In this document: positions 11,742-23,300 of the stretch, piece by piece
Position numbering within the stretch: the stretch's first letter is position 1
Layout of the letters: every line of letters begins with the position of its first letter
Origin: Sclerotiophoma versabilis
Lineage: Eukaryota > Ascomycota > Dothideomycetes > Pleosporales > Didymellaceae
Direction of reading: 5' to 3'
NCBI GenBank assembly: GCA_012274445.1
Contig: JAAROD010000081.1
Span: forward strand, 1,488,001-1,552,000
Length of the DNA: 64,000 nucleotides
The notes under the pieces: generated by a model
What the model saw: only the letters and a program-made list of their open reading frames with translations
The model's database searches: none
Told to the model about the DNA's origin: nothing
Position numbers and translations under genes: made by a program

Positions 11742-13045
11742 TTACTCGGCCTTGACCGGCGCCGGAAGAAGTCCCTTCTCGGTCCACAACTCGATCAGTG
11801 GCTGCATGGGCTCGATCTCCTTGTCGCCAATGAGTCCGTATAAGCGGCCGACGTTGATGAAGTGGATGAAGCACGTGTTCAGCTCCTTGTACGCATTCAC
11901 GTTCCAGAACGGCTCCAGCCAGTGCCCGTGGTAGATGTGTGCGTAGCACCGCATCATTTGCCGGTAGATGCTCTTGATGTCGCCCTCAAAGGTCTCTGGG
12001 AACCCGGACGACTTGCCAAGCCATTCGCGGCCAGCAAGTTGGGAGAGCGGGGCGTTGAGAGAGGATGGGGGAAGTGCTTGCGGGGTGGAGTTTCCTGGGG
12101 TAGCGGTGCCGGAAGGGTAAGCGGAGGGGTTGAGGTTCAAGGGGGATGTGTCTGTGGGGAAGATGGAGGGGTCGTTAATCTTGCCGACAATCCATTTTTG
12201 GACTAGGTTGATGTACTGGATGGCAGGAATCTTGATGGGTTTCTTGTTGTTGTCGAGCCAGGTGTATGTATGTCTAGCTATGTCAGATGGATGCAAATGG
12301 CAAGACGACGTGCAAACTTACCCGCTGGCTGACATGGTTGGGCAGACATCTGGGTTGCAAATCGGCTTGCCTGTTCGGTCGTCGATGACTTTGATGACTT
12401 CAATCATCTGTTCAAGTAGTCGGTATTGTTCAACGACTGGTCACATGGTCAGCTGAGCCCAACAAGTAAATCAAACGGAATTAATACGAACCTTGATGTG
12501 CAAGCCATTCACCCTCTTCGACAAGCTTTGGCTTAGCAGCCAGAGTCATAAAGTTGCCCTTGACAATCAAGTTGGAGTACTCTTCACGGAAGAAGAAAGG
12601 CGGTCTGCGGTTGCTAGATTGAGCGGGACTTTCCGCACCAGCATCGAATGACATGGAGGCCGACATTGCTGGGGAGTGAGGCATAGGAGGTTGAGGAGCC
12701 TGCTGCGATGTAGGTGATTGAGAGTACTGTCCAGTTGGTGGAGGTGTGCCGCCTTTGCCTGGTTGTTGTTGCTGGTTGCCTTTACTGGATCGGCCAGCTA
12801 GCCCTTGGCGTCTGATGGTGTACGTTAGAAGAAGAGCTACACAATTCCGAGACCGGACGCATTCAGCTTGGGAAAGGAAAAGGAGATCAAGAGAGAAACA
12901 CGCGGGAATGACGGTGAGTGTGAAACATAAGCAACGAGGTGCCTGTATCAGATACGCATATGGGCCCGAAATATGGGGGAGCCAGGAGCATTTTAGGGAA
13001 GGGCGCAACGCCAAGAACTCACACGCTGGAGAAAAAGGACGCCAT
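11742..13045 (-). CDS. MOB2: Mob2-type activator of NDR kinase
   Basis: Exons 13045-13023, 12811-12492, 12436-12322 and 12273-11742 give 329 residues. Mob2 proteins bind and activate the NDR/LATS kinase Cot1/Cbk1 in the morphogenesis (RAM) network controlling polar growth. A disordered Q/P/S-rich N-terminus (about residues 15-75) precedes the Mob core. Core motifs are NLIVKGNFMTLAAKPKLVEEG, CNPDVCPTMSASG (two zinc cysteines), and RCYAHIYHGHW with the two zinc histidines. WLDNNKKPIK and FPETF also match. The EGEWLAHQ and CPTMSA wording fits Mob2 better than Mob1 or phocein. A loop of about 45 residues (SPLNLNPSAYP onward) interrupts the core, as in other fungal Mob2. The first intron, after only 23 nt of coding, is long (211 nt); the second has an unusual GTTCGT donor. 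Confidence 0.87.
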
Positions 13046-13431
13046 ATTCAGCTACAGAGGGGTATGCTGTGAGCCTGAGTGCGTGTGGGGCTACCTATAG
13101 CGGGCTGACGGGCAGGCAAGTGCGTTATGCAGAAGATCGAGGGCGTTGGTGTTGGTGATACACGTATCGTTGTCTCGAGCGGCCAGCTTTTTGGGCCCGC
13201 AGCATCGAGAAGGGGCCGACGCGCTATTTCACTTTAGGCAAGCGCGACGCTCATTGTCGCCCGGAGCTCTGAACTTTGTCCACCTCAAGCCATCGATTCG
13301 ACGACGCGTATCTCAACCTCCGACTTACTTTGCATTTGGAGCGCTGTTCCTTCACAATCGCGGAATCGGCTTACGTCATCTCACCACAGACGCCCCGAAT
13401 TGCGCATCGAAGCGCTTCATTAGACGTAACC
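13046..13431. promoter_or_regulatory. divergent MOB2/LEO1 promoter
   Basis: Only 386 bp separate the start codons of MOB2 (minus) and LEO1 (plus), so both promoters share this stretch. No TATA box is evident. Confidence 0.6.
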
Positions 13432-14860
13432 ATGTCCGACGCGGGTAGCGACGCCGCGAAAGGTCTCTCAGACGATGAGGTTGGAGCCGCAGTTGCACCA
13501 GTAGGGAGCGAAAATGGGGGAACACCACGCGACACAGTCGAAGAGAATGGTCTGGACGACGACGAAGACGATCTATTTGGTGACGGTGGAGATGTAGACG
13601 AAGAGCCAGTAACGTAGGTTGCAGCTATTGTAGGAAGGATTCATGGTCTAACAACTTTGAAGAGAGCAGCGCAAGCTCAACGATGAGGAGCTCGACTCGG
13701 GCGACGATGAGGGACGCGATGACCGAGCACCACAAGCTGTCGAGTACGAGCAGGAGCAGCAGACACTGTCTTTCATGGAGACAGATCTTGCACGACACGC
13801 AATTCCAGAGCCCACCGACGGCGAACTCTACGCTCTGAAAGTGCCGCGCTTCCTGGCATTCGAGCCAACAGCTTTCAACCACAAGACTTTCCAGACGCCA
13901 ACAACAGACCACCACTCAAAGTTCGCTGCATCTGAACATTTTTCCGCATACGATACCGCCCTGTCTACAATTCGATGGCGGCGATCGCCCTCCAACCACG
14001 CTGAGCTGCAGTCCAATGCGCGCATCTTACGCTGGTCTGACGGTTCGTTGACCCTACAATTTGCCAACGACCCTACGACACAGTTTGATATCGATGCGAA
14101 TGCGCTCGCTCCACCACAGGTCAACCCCAAGATCCCCACACCTACTTCGATGAAGAGAAGCGTCAAGGGCGACAAGGAGAGCTACACATATCTTGTTGCT
14201 CCCTATGAGGAAGCTCAGATCATGCGTGTGACCAACAAGTTCACAGCCGCCCTCAATGTTGTGCCAGCAACAAACTTGAAAGATGCTGCGCTTGAGAAGC
14301 TGCAGAACGATCTGGCAGCTGCAGCAACCCGTGGCCGAGATGAAGCCGATCAAGCTATCTCATTCGTCAATGTCGACGAAGACCCCGATCTTATCAGACA
14401 ACGAGAAGAGGCTACGTTCAAAGAGAGGCAACGACAGCAGAGGGCCAGAGAGAAGCACGCTGAGCGCCAGGCTGAGCGCGCGAATCGTGGAGCTGGAGGT
14501 CGTAGTGGAATACGCACGGCAGGTCTTAGCATTGGCGACCTGGAAGATGACGATGGTACTCCACGGGCAAAGAAGCCAAGAGCGAAGGGTGGTCTACGAC
14601 GAGACTGGAGCGACGACGAAGACTACGGTCGTGGACCTGGCAGGAATCGTGAGGACGATTATGACGAGGAGGACGACTTCATTGCTGCCAGCGACGAGGA
14701 GCCAGAGATTGTCGAAGATGACGACGACCCAGATGAGGGCATCGTGGCTAGTCCGAAGAGGAGGAGTGGTGGTAATGATGATGACGATGACGATGAAGTG
14801 GTACCCAGCAACCGCACCAAGCGGAGACGAGTCGTGGACGATGACGAAGACGATGAGTAA
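13432..14860 (+). CDS. LEO1: Paf1 complex subunit Leo1
   Basis: Exons 13432-13613 and 13663-14860 (49-nt intron, donor GTAGGT, branch TCTAAC, acceptor GAAG) give 459 residues. Leo1 is part of the Paf1 elongation complex that travels with RNA polymerase II and promotes histone modification. The architecture is typical: an acidic, disordered N-terminus (DDDEDDLFGD), a conserved Leo1 core of about residues 110-250 (VPRFLAFEP, NARILRWSDGSLTLQ, YTYLVAPYEEAQIMRV), then an arginine/glutamate coiled-coil stretch (RQREEATFKERQRQQRAREK) and a long acidic tail with basic islands (RTKRRRVVDDDE). Divergent from MOB2. Confidence 0.93.
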
Positions 14861-15196
14861 CTTTAATCCATCAGGGATGCTCAGCAGTCATCGTCAAATT
14901 CAAAATGTAACATCTAATCCGTCCTCGAATACCAGCATAGCATGGCGTTTTTGCCTTCCACGGCCTCTTACTTTTGGCTAAATCTAGCATTTATCAGAAA
15001 ACACGTACGACCTAGGTACACTTAGTTACCACTTGTAAGCGTGAACGCTGTCTTGGATTCGCCGTGGAGCCACAAAGCCATGAGAGTAAAACACCCCGCT
15101 CCCTGGCCGTGTCTGTGGACAAGATCTACACTAATGTCGCAGCTAGACCTGTCGCTTGGCGGGTCTACTACGACCTCTAGATGGTGAGCATTTGAT

Positions 15197-15221
15197 ACTC
15201 AAGACTCAAGACTCAAGACTC
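15197..15221. repeat. 7-bp tandem repeat ACTCAAG
   Basis: Three full copies and a partial fourth of ACTCAAG in direct tandem. Simple slippage repeat in intergenic DNA. Confidence 0.9.
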
Positions 15222-15634
15222 GTGTTCAGAAGGAGCGGCATACGCCAATCTACTTCCTAGAGCACTTGGTTTTTAAACCAGCCTACCGAGTCGAGCCAGC
15301 GGAGCGAACGGGGTGACGTCAACAGAGTAAAGTCCATGGGTTTGTGAAATGCACCTACGTATCTAACGATCGGGGTCTGTCGGCTAAATGATGCCTTTCG
15401 GTAGCCATTGACCAAGACTTGAGTTCTCATCTCAGGCACGGTTGCTGACATGACGCACGCTGGCTTGGTACAGTTGCTCTCTCACGCTGGCTTGAGTGGC
15501 CTTGGAGGACTACAGGCGCTTTTCTGTAATCAGTCGATGTGGATGTGATGTATTACTCAACGCCTAGTTTCGTACGCTTCGTTGTTGGGGTTCTCGTCCA
15601 GGAGGAATTAGGGTGTGGCATAGTGGAGAGGGCC

Positions 15635-15682
15635 GTTGTGTGAATGGTTGTGTGAATGGTTGTATGAATGGTTGTGTGAATG
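15635..15682. repeat. 12-bp minisatellite, four copies
   Basis: Four head-to-tail copies of GTTGTGTGAATG; the third has one change (GTTGTATGAATG). Intergenic, probably variable in copy number between isolates. Confidence 0.92.
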
Positions 15683-16001
15683 GTGATGCGTGGAGTTATC
15701 CAATGGTCCCAAGGTTGGACTGCGTCCCATCAAGCTTGGTCAAGGACGTGTCAGTTGTGTTGCTATCAGGCAATCTTCGTCCCTTTGTATGTGTCCTGCA
15801 AGCGGGAGGGCAGATCAGGCGGTCACTTGTGGACAGGGAGTGCAAAGGCACCTATACATATAGAACACAAATATGGAATCTAGATCTATTACAATCCTCC
15901 AGAACGAGCCGGCGGATGTTCAGCCATTGTAGGCTAGCCAGCTCACATCTCGTCTATTACTCCCAAACTCCACCCAATGCCTCCTCCTCTCACTTTCTGC
16001 T

Positions 16002-17028
16002 CTACACAACAACCCTCTTCAACTGCGCCGCCTGCCTCGGCTCAATAAACAGCGCCTCCGCTTCGGTCAGCACAACCGGCTTCTCCCCCTCGGCCTTAGG
16101 CAACGTCTCCAGTCTCCCCTTAACCCACGCCTTCCTGCCCTCAACCTTTGTCGTTTCGGCCACCAGCACGACGATCTGGTTCGCCATGCACGGCGCCTTG
16201 TACGTGATGTTCAGACTCGCCGTGACACCGACCTTGTTCGGGAGCGCGGGGAAACAGCATCGAGCCAGCCCCTCGTCAAGCAGCGTGCCGAGCAAGCCAC
16301 CGTGAACGATGCCCGGGTGCCCGCATAGCGCGGATCCGAGGTACTGGATGGAGACGAATTTGCTGCCGTCTGCGGTGCTGAATTGGAGCGGTGGAACGGC
16401 GATTTTGTCCTCTCCTAGCAATGTCCCTCCGGTGAGGTTCTGGGCGCGCAGTTGCTCTGGGATTTTCAAGTGCGGGCGCGAGGCGATGTATGTGTGGTCT
16501 TCAAGCAGGCTCTTTGTGAAGGGGTGGTTGAATATGCTGTTCTCGATTTCGGCGACTTCGGCCGTCGAGGGCGTGAAGAGGGTGAGTGTTTCTTCGTCGC
16601 TGGGCGGGTTGGCGAGAGCGCGGAGGGACTCGACTGCGGGAGCACCAGCCATGGTAAAGCCTGCTGCGAAGGTGAGGAGCGTGAGAGCGAGGGCAATTGG
16701 GAGCCGGATGTAGAGGGGTCGTTTGGTGGCAGCAGGTGGTGTGGGGATTTGGGCGTTGGTTTGAGTTTCTGATGCTGGGGGGTGTTAGCTATAGAGACGC
16801 AATTACACAGCAGTCTCGTATCAGAACTGCTATGTAGGAAAGAGATTGTAAATACTCACCAACACTACTCTGGTACCGTATCTGGCCCACACGTTTTGGG
16901 GATATCTCATTTATACGTTGCGCACCCCCACGGCCGAACTCGCCCCGTGCAGGCGCGAGCACAATTCTGCTACGCGCAACCCTAAGTCCCACATGTCTCG
17001 ATACGGCGAACCTTGCGGCGGTATACAT
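16002..17028 (-). CDS. mitochondrial hotdog-fold thioesterase
   Basis: Exons 17028-16860 and 16774-16002 (85-nt intron) give 313 residues. The first exon encodes an arginine/alanine-rich presequence with almost no acidic residues (MYTAARFAVSRHVGLRVARS...QSSV), so mitochondrial import is likely. Residues about 75-100 form a hydrophobic segment (IRLPIALALTLLTFAAGF) that could anchor it in a membrane. The C-terminal half is a 4HBT/hotdog domain with the signature GHPGIVHGGLLGTLLDE and the strand motif GVTASLNITYKAP. The family hydrolyses acyl-CoA thioesters. The layout (presequence, anchor, hotdog) resembles yeast Fmp10 and its fungal relatives, but the substrate is unknown. The start ATG is chosen because its exon joins in phase and supplies the presequence. 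Confidence 0.85.
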
Positions 17029-17908
17029 GGTTACGTGCGCCTAGAAGAAAATTGCCGGCCGCTAGCAGTGTTGCGTGTTGAGTCGGTGAGCGGCTCTGCG
17101 ACTGATAGATGGCGCTCGGGGCAAGGGTCACGATTGCCGAGGCCCAAAGAAAGGGTTTGGTTGGAGAGAATGGTTGGTTTGGCATTTTCTCAGCCAAGAG
17201 GTTTGAGCCTCAAGACTAGGACATCTACTCGGCCGACGCCTAAGACAAGAGTATGTGAGAACGACGTTCATCCGCCAGTCGTCCGTTCTTTCCATCTTGG
17301 CTTCGGACACAATTCCTTCATACACCTACCTGACTGCCCAGTGAAGAGGGAAGTTGCACACCACGTTGGAAGAAAAGAGAGCCCTTTGTCAACACAACCT
17401 CATCATTACTATTGTTCGTCCATCTTGGACGCATTGCTGCAACACAGGGCAGCGTCTACTAGCTACATACAGAGAACCTCCTCCATCTTGCGACGCCTTC
17501 AACTCTCGGACAAGGAAATGTGCACTCATATGCACAAGTAAATGGAATGCAGTTCAAGCAAACAAGAGAAGAGGAAATGGTGCTCAACGAGAGACAAGAA
17601 GCTATGGAGAGTATTTACAGATACTGTAGTGTGGTGGTGGGTGGTAGGGTAGGTTGACGCAAGAAGGTACTACGTCGGGTATCTGTATGACGAAGTGGAT
17701 GGTCGTGAAGCGTAAGCTTCGGTGGTGCGAGAAATTCAAACGAAAGCAGACGCCCGGCGCTAAGAATGCATGCTCGATCAATGAAGAGAACAGCTGGCTG
17801 AACAAGCAATAGGAGATCTGTCGCTGACTGATGATAATGCTTTTCCGGAACCGTTTGTGTATATGTGTTGCGCCTGTTGAGATAGGCAGATGGTTGGGGG
17901 TGTCAATT
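17029..17908. other. gene-free spacer
   Basis: 880 bp between the thioesterase start and the stop of the kelch gene, both on the minus strand. It should contain the thioesterase promoter. A plus-strand open frame across 16918-17541 has random-looking composition, overlaps the thioesterase first exon and is not accepted. Confidence 0.55.
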
Positions 17909-20392
17909 TCACCGGCTTGCACCTAGGTTCAGCCATGACATGTTGTCACCCTCCTTTTGAGTTGGGGGATTCGGTCCGCCAGGTGGGCCTCCTGGGAACA
18001 TTGTGACTGTGCTGTCATGACCAATCTTTGGAACACCTGGGTGGAATGAGTTGAATGTTGGGCTAGGCATAGTTTCGATCTGTGTTGTCTGAGGCTGGTG
18101 TGGGCCTGGGAAGACAGTGGCTGTGCTCTCACGGCTCTGCGGTGTCAGACCAAGACGAGGCGGAACTGGGTACATAGAGCTGAACTTGCTTTTGGGCGTC
18201 TCATCAGTTGGTGCAGCTGGTGCTTGTCCTGAGGGGAACATGGTGAATGTGCTCCCCCGAGCATCGGGCAAATCAAGTGAGTTCTTGCCTTGGCCAGGGT
18301 AAAACGAGCTGAAATTACTCTTTGGGTAAAAAGAATTGCCGTCATCAGGGTAGTACGAGCTGGCACCATCGTACTTGTGATTGTTGTTCGGCTCAATGAC
18401 CATGCTGCCGGTGTATGCACTGCTAGGTGGCCGACCGTCATCACCAACCGGTGTCCAGCTTTCAACAGGATTGCGGAAATAGTGCTCCTCGTTGTAGCTG
18501 AGCCCAGACCTTGAGCTAGCGTCCGAGTTAGCACGGCCCAGCTCTGCCTGCATAGGCTGATGCGGAAGGGACTGGCTCTGGATGCTGCCGAGTGTTGGAC
18601 TTCCACTGGCTACTCGACTAAGACGTTGACCGTCGAACTTCGGGATCTCAAGCGGAGAAATGTATGTCGAAGGATGTTGGCTCGGCATCCGTGAGTTGGT
18701 GTATTTAGATTGGCTCAACATGCTACTCCTGTCTGAAGCAAACGTAGATCGGTTATCGTTGTTGGCTGGCATGGCAAGGTTGGTGGCTTCGTTATTAGCG
18801 AAGTATCGACTCCATCCAGAGCTTCGACTTCGGCCATTGGTCTTGTTTGCAGGTGGGTTACGTGAAGAATTTTGTCGTACCATCTTCTCCATAGGCTCAG
18901 GCTTTAAATCGAATTTGGACAGCTCGTATGGCTCTTGCGAGTAGGCAAGTGGACTGGGCTTCTTAACAAGGCCTGCCGTGCTGGCGTCGCTTGCCATGTT
19001 CTTCTTGTGACCGTTACCTCGGCCCTGAATAATGGCCAACGATGTAACAGAGTCGTTGGCCTGCGGAAGGTTGTATGTTGCTACCGATCCGCCAGCCTCC
19101 TTCATAAACTCTGCGCCCCGATCGGCAAAGCTGAGGCGGTTCTTCTCACGCTCTACGTATCCGATTTGCTGTGCCTTCTTGACCTTGTTCTTCCTGTACT
19201 TCAGGCAGAACAGGATGAGGATTAAAATCGCAGCAATGCCAAAAATAGTGCCAAGTGTCGCACCAAGAACAGTCAGCATCTTGGACTTGTTGTTCGGTGG
19301 TGTTGCCGCTGCCGCTGTTGAGTCTGTAGCAGAAGCGCTTGGTAACGCAGTCAATGAGGCTGTTGCGGTAGGGCGACTGCTCAAAACTGAGGATGTCTCT
19401 GATGTGGTTAGCACCTGTTGTCCACCGAAGAAGGTTGTCGCATTGACCCATGCGTTCTCCTTCGCATTGAACAGGCAGAGTGGATCTTGTGCGTTCCCTC
19501 CAAGAGCAACGGTCATTCCATCATCTCCTTGGGCGAGACTGAAACCTGATCGTGTATACGTGGGAGCGGCAGTTGCGTTATAGGCCGGCCAGTCGGCAAT
19601 AGTGTTTCGCTTCGCCTTGTTACCAACAGTCGTACCAGTCTTAGCCACGACTCCACCTTCACCCAAGAGTACGATACGCTCGACTTTGTTGGGTGATACA
19701 CCCATGTCAAACTTTTGCAGAACCTTGCTTCCATCTGTTCCAATAGCAACCGTACACTGAACCGACTCTTGGTTCACGATGCCAGATTCCAATGATACGC
19801 CCAAGTTCTCCCACCCTTTTTCTTCGCTGAATGTCCAAGCAGCGGCATTGGTGGCGCCACCTCCAATCATCAAAGCAGAAGTCGTGTCCCATGCCATGAG
19901 CATAGGCCTTACAGATGGAGGCACGCCATTGGAAGGGAAACTCTGTACGTAGAACGGCTCCTTAGTAGAGAACAGGAAGGTCTCTGGTGAGGCACCCATG
20001 TCTCCAGTCTTCTGAGAGCCCGAGTAGACAAGAATCTTATCTGATCCAGCAAGGTACGTAGCGCCATGGTTTTGTCGGTTCTGTGTGTTCCAGCTTTCCG
20101 ATCGTTGCCAGTCCCATTTCTTCGTCGAGAACGTGTAGTGCATCAGTCCGGGGTAATTCCAGTCGGCGGCCGTTGCATTAGGGGATCCTCCAACAATGTA
20201 AAGCTTGTCCGATGTCTTCACGCACTGTGCCCCTGTCAACGATATATCCATCGGCAGCTTTTCCCATTGTGCCCCCTCTTTTAACGCCAGTGACTGGAAT
20301 CCAGCGGACGAGTATGCGTAAAGCGTGTTATCGTATACGATCGAGCAATGCCCGGTAAGGTCGTACATGGGTTCCGGGTGGCCGTCCTTCAT
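17909..20392 (-). CDS. kelch-type single-pass membrane protein
   Basis: A single exon of 827 residues. The N-terminal 330 residues look like a kelch/galactose-oxidase-type propeller: repeated blocks such as DKLYIVGGSPN, DKILVYSGSQK, SALMIGGGATNAAAW and MTVALGGNAQ. A Ser/Thr/Ala-rich stalk follows, then one membrane helix at about residues 370-393 (VLGATLGTIFGIAAILILIL) with a basic stop-transfer KYRKNKVKKAQQ. The remaining 430 residues are disordered and rich in S, P, N and G, with repeated FSSFYPG / TVTMFPGG-type motifs. There is no cleavable signal peptide in this model; the ATG follows an in-frame stop, so an upstream signal exon could be missing. Homologues are, as I recall, often labelled as splicing factor CLF1, which the sequence does not support. 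Cell-surface sensing or wall attachment is a guess. Confidence 0.75.
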   Translation of the reverse strand: MKDGHPEPMYDLTGHCSIVYDNTLYAYSSAGFQSLALKEGAQWEKLPMDISLTGAQCVKTSDKLYIVGGSPNATAADWNYPGLMHYTFSTKKWDWQRSESWNTQNRQNHGATYLAGSDKILVYSGSQKTGDMGASPETFLFSTKEPFYVQSFPSNGVPPSVRPMLMAWDTTSALMIGGGATNAAAWTFSEEKGWENLGVSLESGIVNQESVQCTVAIGTDGSKVLQKFDMGVSPNKVERIVLLGEGGVVAKTGTTVGNKAKRNTIADWPAYNATAAPTYTRSGFSLAQGDDGMTVALGGNAQDPLCLFNAKENAWVNATTFFGGQQVLTTSETSSVLSSRPTATASLTALPSASATDSTAAAATPPNNKSKMLTVLGATLGTIFGIAAILILILFCLKYRKNKVKKAQQIGYVEREKNRLSFADRGAEFMKEAGGSVATYNLPQANDSVTSLAIIQGRGNGHKKNMASDASTAGLVKKPSPLAYSQEPYELSKFDLKPEPMEKMVRQNSSRNPPANKTNGRSRSSGWSRYFANNEATNLAMPANNDNRSTFASDRSSMLSQSKYTNSRMPSQHPSTYISPLEIPKFDGQRLSRVASGSPTLGSIQSQSLPHQPMQAELGRANSDASSRSGLSYNEEHYFRNPVESWTPVGDDGRPPSSAYTGSMVIEPNNNHKYDGASSYYPDDGNSFYPKSNFSSFYPGQGKNSLDLPDARGSTFTMFPSGQAPAAPTDETPKSKFSSMYPVPPRLGLTPQSRESTATVFPGPHQPQTTQIETMPSPTFNSFHPGVPKIGHDSTVTMFPGGPPGGPNPPTQKEGDNMSWLNLGASR

Positions 20393-23300
20393 GTTGCAAG
20401 CGGATGATTAATGTGTCCAAACGATGGAAGGGCGAACGTAAGGGACGGAGTACTCGAGTACCAATTCAAGACACCAGCGATAGAGAACGATAAGCGACTA
20501 GTACACAGACAGGCTGCGCATATCGAATGGAGGGATCAAGAAGTGGAAGCGGGCGTGAGTGTTCAGCACGCGTTGGCTGTGTACAAGAAGACAGTGGGCA
20601 ACGCAGTCAGTCTAGTCGTGACCGGAGCAAGCGATGGGGCGATGGATGATGAGGGTCGACAGCGTCGTCGTAGATCCTAGGTCCGTCGGTGGAGGCAAAG
20701 GTCCGAGAATAGATAGGGATACTGCGATGGTCTGATCGCGTCCGAGGGCCGGCAGCTAGGTAAGCTGGAGCAAGACGCGAAGTCAGTGTTATTGGTTCAA
20801 CCCGGATTGTGATGGATGTACTCGAATCGAAGACAGGTACCGGGACAGAGCGCGACAGCGACCTTCAAACGAACGTTGGCCTGAGACAGGGCGGTTGAAA
20901 GAATGCACGGCGAGCGATGAGAGTACCCTCTGTCAAAGAGAGCGGGTGTGTACAAGCGAGTGAGGGCGCAAAAAGGAGGGGAAGCAGCACAGCTCAGCGG
21001 TGTGCGGGCGTGTGCCGTCAAGATGAGGCTATCCAGGCACTTGTCTGCAGCAGCTGGGGAAGAGACGTGAGCCTGAACGACTGCGAGGAGTCGGCGGAGG
21101 CCTCACAAGGGGTCCGTCCGCGCTCATGGTCGTGCAAGGGTGGCTGCGGTGGGCATGCCTTCAAACAGGCTAGCAGGCGGACTGTTCAGGGGCAAGCAGT
21201 GAGACAGCCCAATGAAAGTCCGGCGCCCCCTGCCACGCCCCGCCCTAACATTTGGCTGCAGCTCCTCGCCCTGCAGGAACACACACCAGCGACTGTCGGG
21301 AGGTGCTCCTGGGCCAGCTGTGCGCAAGACGGCTCTGTTGAGCAGTCCAGCTGCAAGGTCAACGGCGAGCTGCATGTGTAGAACACGAGCCGCGCAGCCA
21401 CGGCGATGGTTTCTTTTCGCGCTGTCGTTCCCTGGGCCCGATTCGCGCCCAGCGTTCGTGAAACTTCGACACGAATGCGTGAGCAAGGATGTTTATCGCC
21501 TTCCGCTCCTTCCAAGAGTTCACGAATCAGCACAAACTGGCTTGACTCTCTGTCTGCTTCCGCAAACGCCTTGCCTCAACAGGCATGGAGCACAGTGGCA
21601 TCTTGAACACAGGAGCAGGCCTTTTCGCATGCACGTCGACACCCTCCGTCTCGGCGGCGTTGGTCAGAGTGCGCAAGCTGGAGCCGAAGGATGCACCCAA
21701 GTGGAGTGCTGGCGACGCTCCCTTGATACGAACTGGCACCATCTGACCTTCGAGTCCAGGTGGTCATTGAGTGCGTTGCACGGCGAGTCGCTCTTGCTGA
21801 AAGTGCCCAGTTGTCGTCACACCCGCAATCACACTGCGTTCCAAGCGATTCGCAGACGGTGAACGGATGGCATGATGATTGCAATGTCGGACGCGCGCGC
21901 TCAGACTGCGGGCGCTGGTGCTGGGTGGAGCGCGGAGTCTGCAGCTGGTCTTGACGTTGAAACACGACCGCGGACGACCCACGCCGATTGGCGCAGCCAC
22001 CACAATGAGGTGACTGAGCTGAATCATTGCAGCTGCCTCTCGAGACAGCCTTCTTCCACCGTCTTCAGCATGCTCGCAATCCTCGGCAAACCGCCATGGC
22101 CGATTTTCACGACACTGCCGACTGTCGACCAGAGGATTGATGCATCCAAAATTAACGCTTACACGAGCCAGCAGCCATGCCACAACCGTATCGGACCCAA
22201 CGCTATACGACTTCATTGGCGACTCTCCGTTCCGTACGGTCAGTATCGAGACTAGTCTAGCAGCGTACGAGAAGGCGGTAACTTCCTCGATGCATGGCAT
22301 CATAGCGAAATGACCACCGTCGCAACTCATCAATTTGAGGCGCGGCCTTGGCTGCGCCATCTTAACGACATGGAACCCTTTCTTCGAGAACCTTCACCAA
22401 CACGGACAAGCTGCGAGGGCGACCCTGTCGCAAAACTACTACAACGCTTTGCCGTCGACATCCATTGCGATGCGGCACTCCCTTTCCTTTTCCTGACGTC
22501 GACTTTCTTGTGACGATCGTCATGAGCGTTTGTTTCCTTCCGCTGTCTGTTTGTTGGTCCACTATTGTGAGACGTGGAAGATTATCTACCCACCTGTTCC
22601 TCATGCGATCTAATTGTTTGCCCAACCCTTCAGGTACAGCATCCGACTGCAGCAAGGATCTGCTTCCCGTTGAGTGTTTCACTGTCATTGTCATTCCCAC
22701 TATTTCATCCGTTCCTCGACACTCCCATCTGGGGAAGTATATGGGACATTGCAATTGCGCAGTCGGTGCGAACACAGTCACCGAGAAGGACAAGATCTGC
22801 AGGCATGAACCTGTAGTTCGGAACAGCGTGACTACCGGACGAAGGGCTACTGGAAGGAGATTGCCGTGAAGATCACCTCGCGGACAACGCACACTAGGAA
22901 CACTGACCATAGATGATCTTACAAAGTGCGCAACCACTCTACTCCAGTAAGCTTCGATGTCGTCAGTTCCGCAAAAGAGCAGCGTACAGCACATGTATCA
23001 ACTGCTGGCCTATACCACACTTGTCTTGATTGACGCGACGCTGCAGTAATGTACCGCAGTAGGGATGTACGTCTCCCAGATGCTCGAATCTGCCTCGGCA
23101 CGTAAGGACTTCGTATCGTTTTCCTTCTTGACTTGCTTTGGATCATCTCCATCTCTACTTCCAAGACTTAAGTATCAAGCCTGTCACTGGCTTATGCTGC
23201 AATTGCTTGCAAGCAGCTACGTCTATCCGCCTTCTCGCAGGGGAGCAGCTTTGGATCAACACAAACATGTTCTACGAAAGCAACGCTCTTTCGATCAAGT

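Larger units (their letters stand above)
14861..16001. other. gene-free stretch with small tandem repeats
   Basis: Convergent spacer between LEO1 and the thioesterase gene, 1.1 kb long. I find no coding sequence I can support. Two small direct repeats are listed separately. Confidence 0.6.

Noticed and set aside
16918..17541. 207-residue plus-strand open frame
   Set aside because: Overlaps the thioesterase first exon in antisense, with random-looking composition rich in R, H, S and C.
17909..20392. Splicing factor CLF1 label that I recall for similar kelch proteins
   Set aside because: CLF1 is made of TPR/HAT repeats; this protein is a kelch propeller with a membrane helix.
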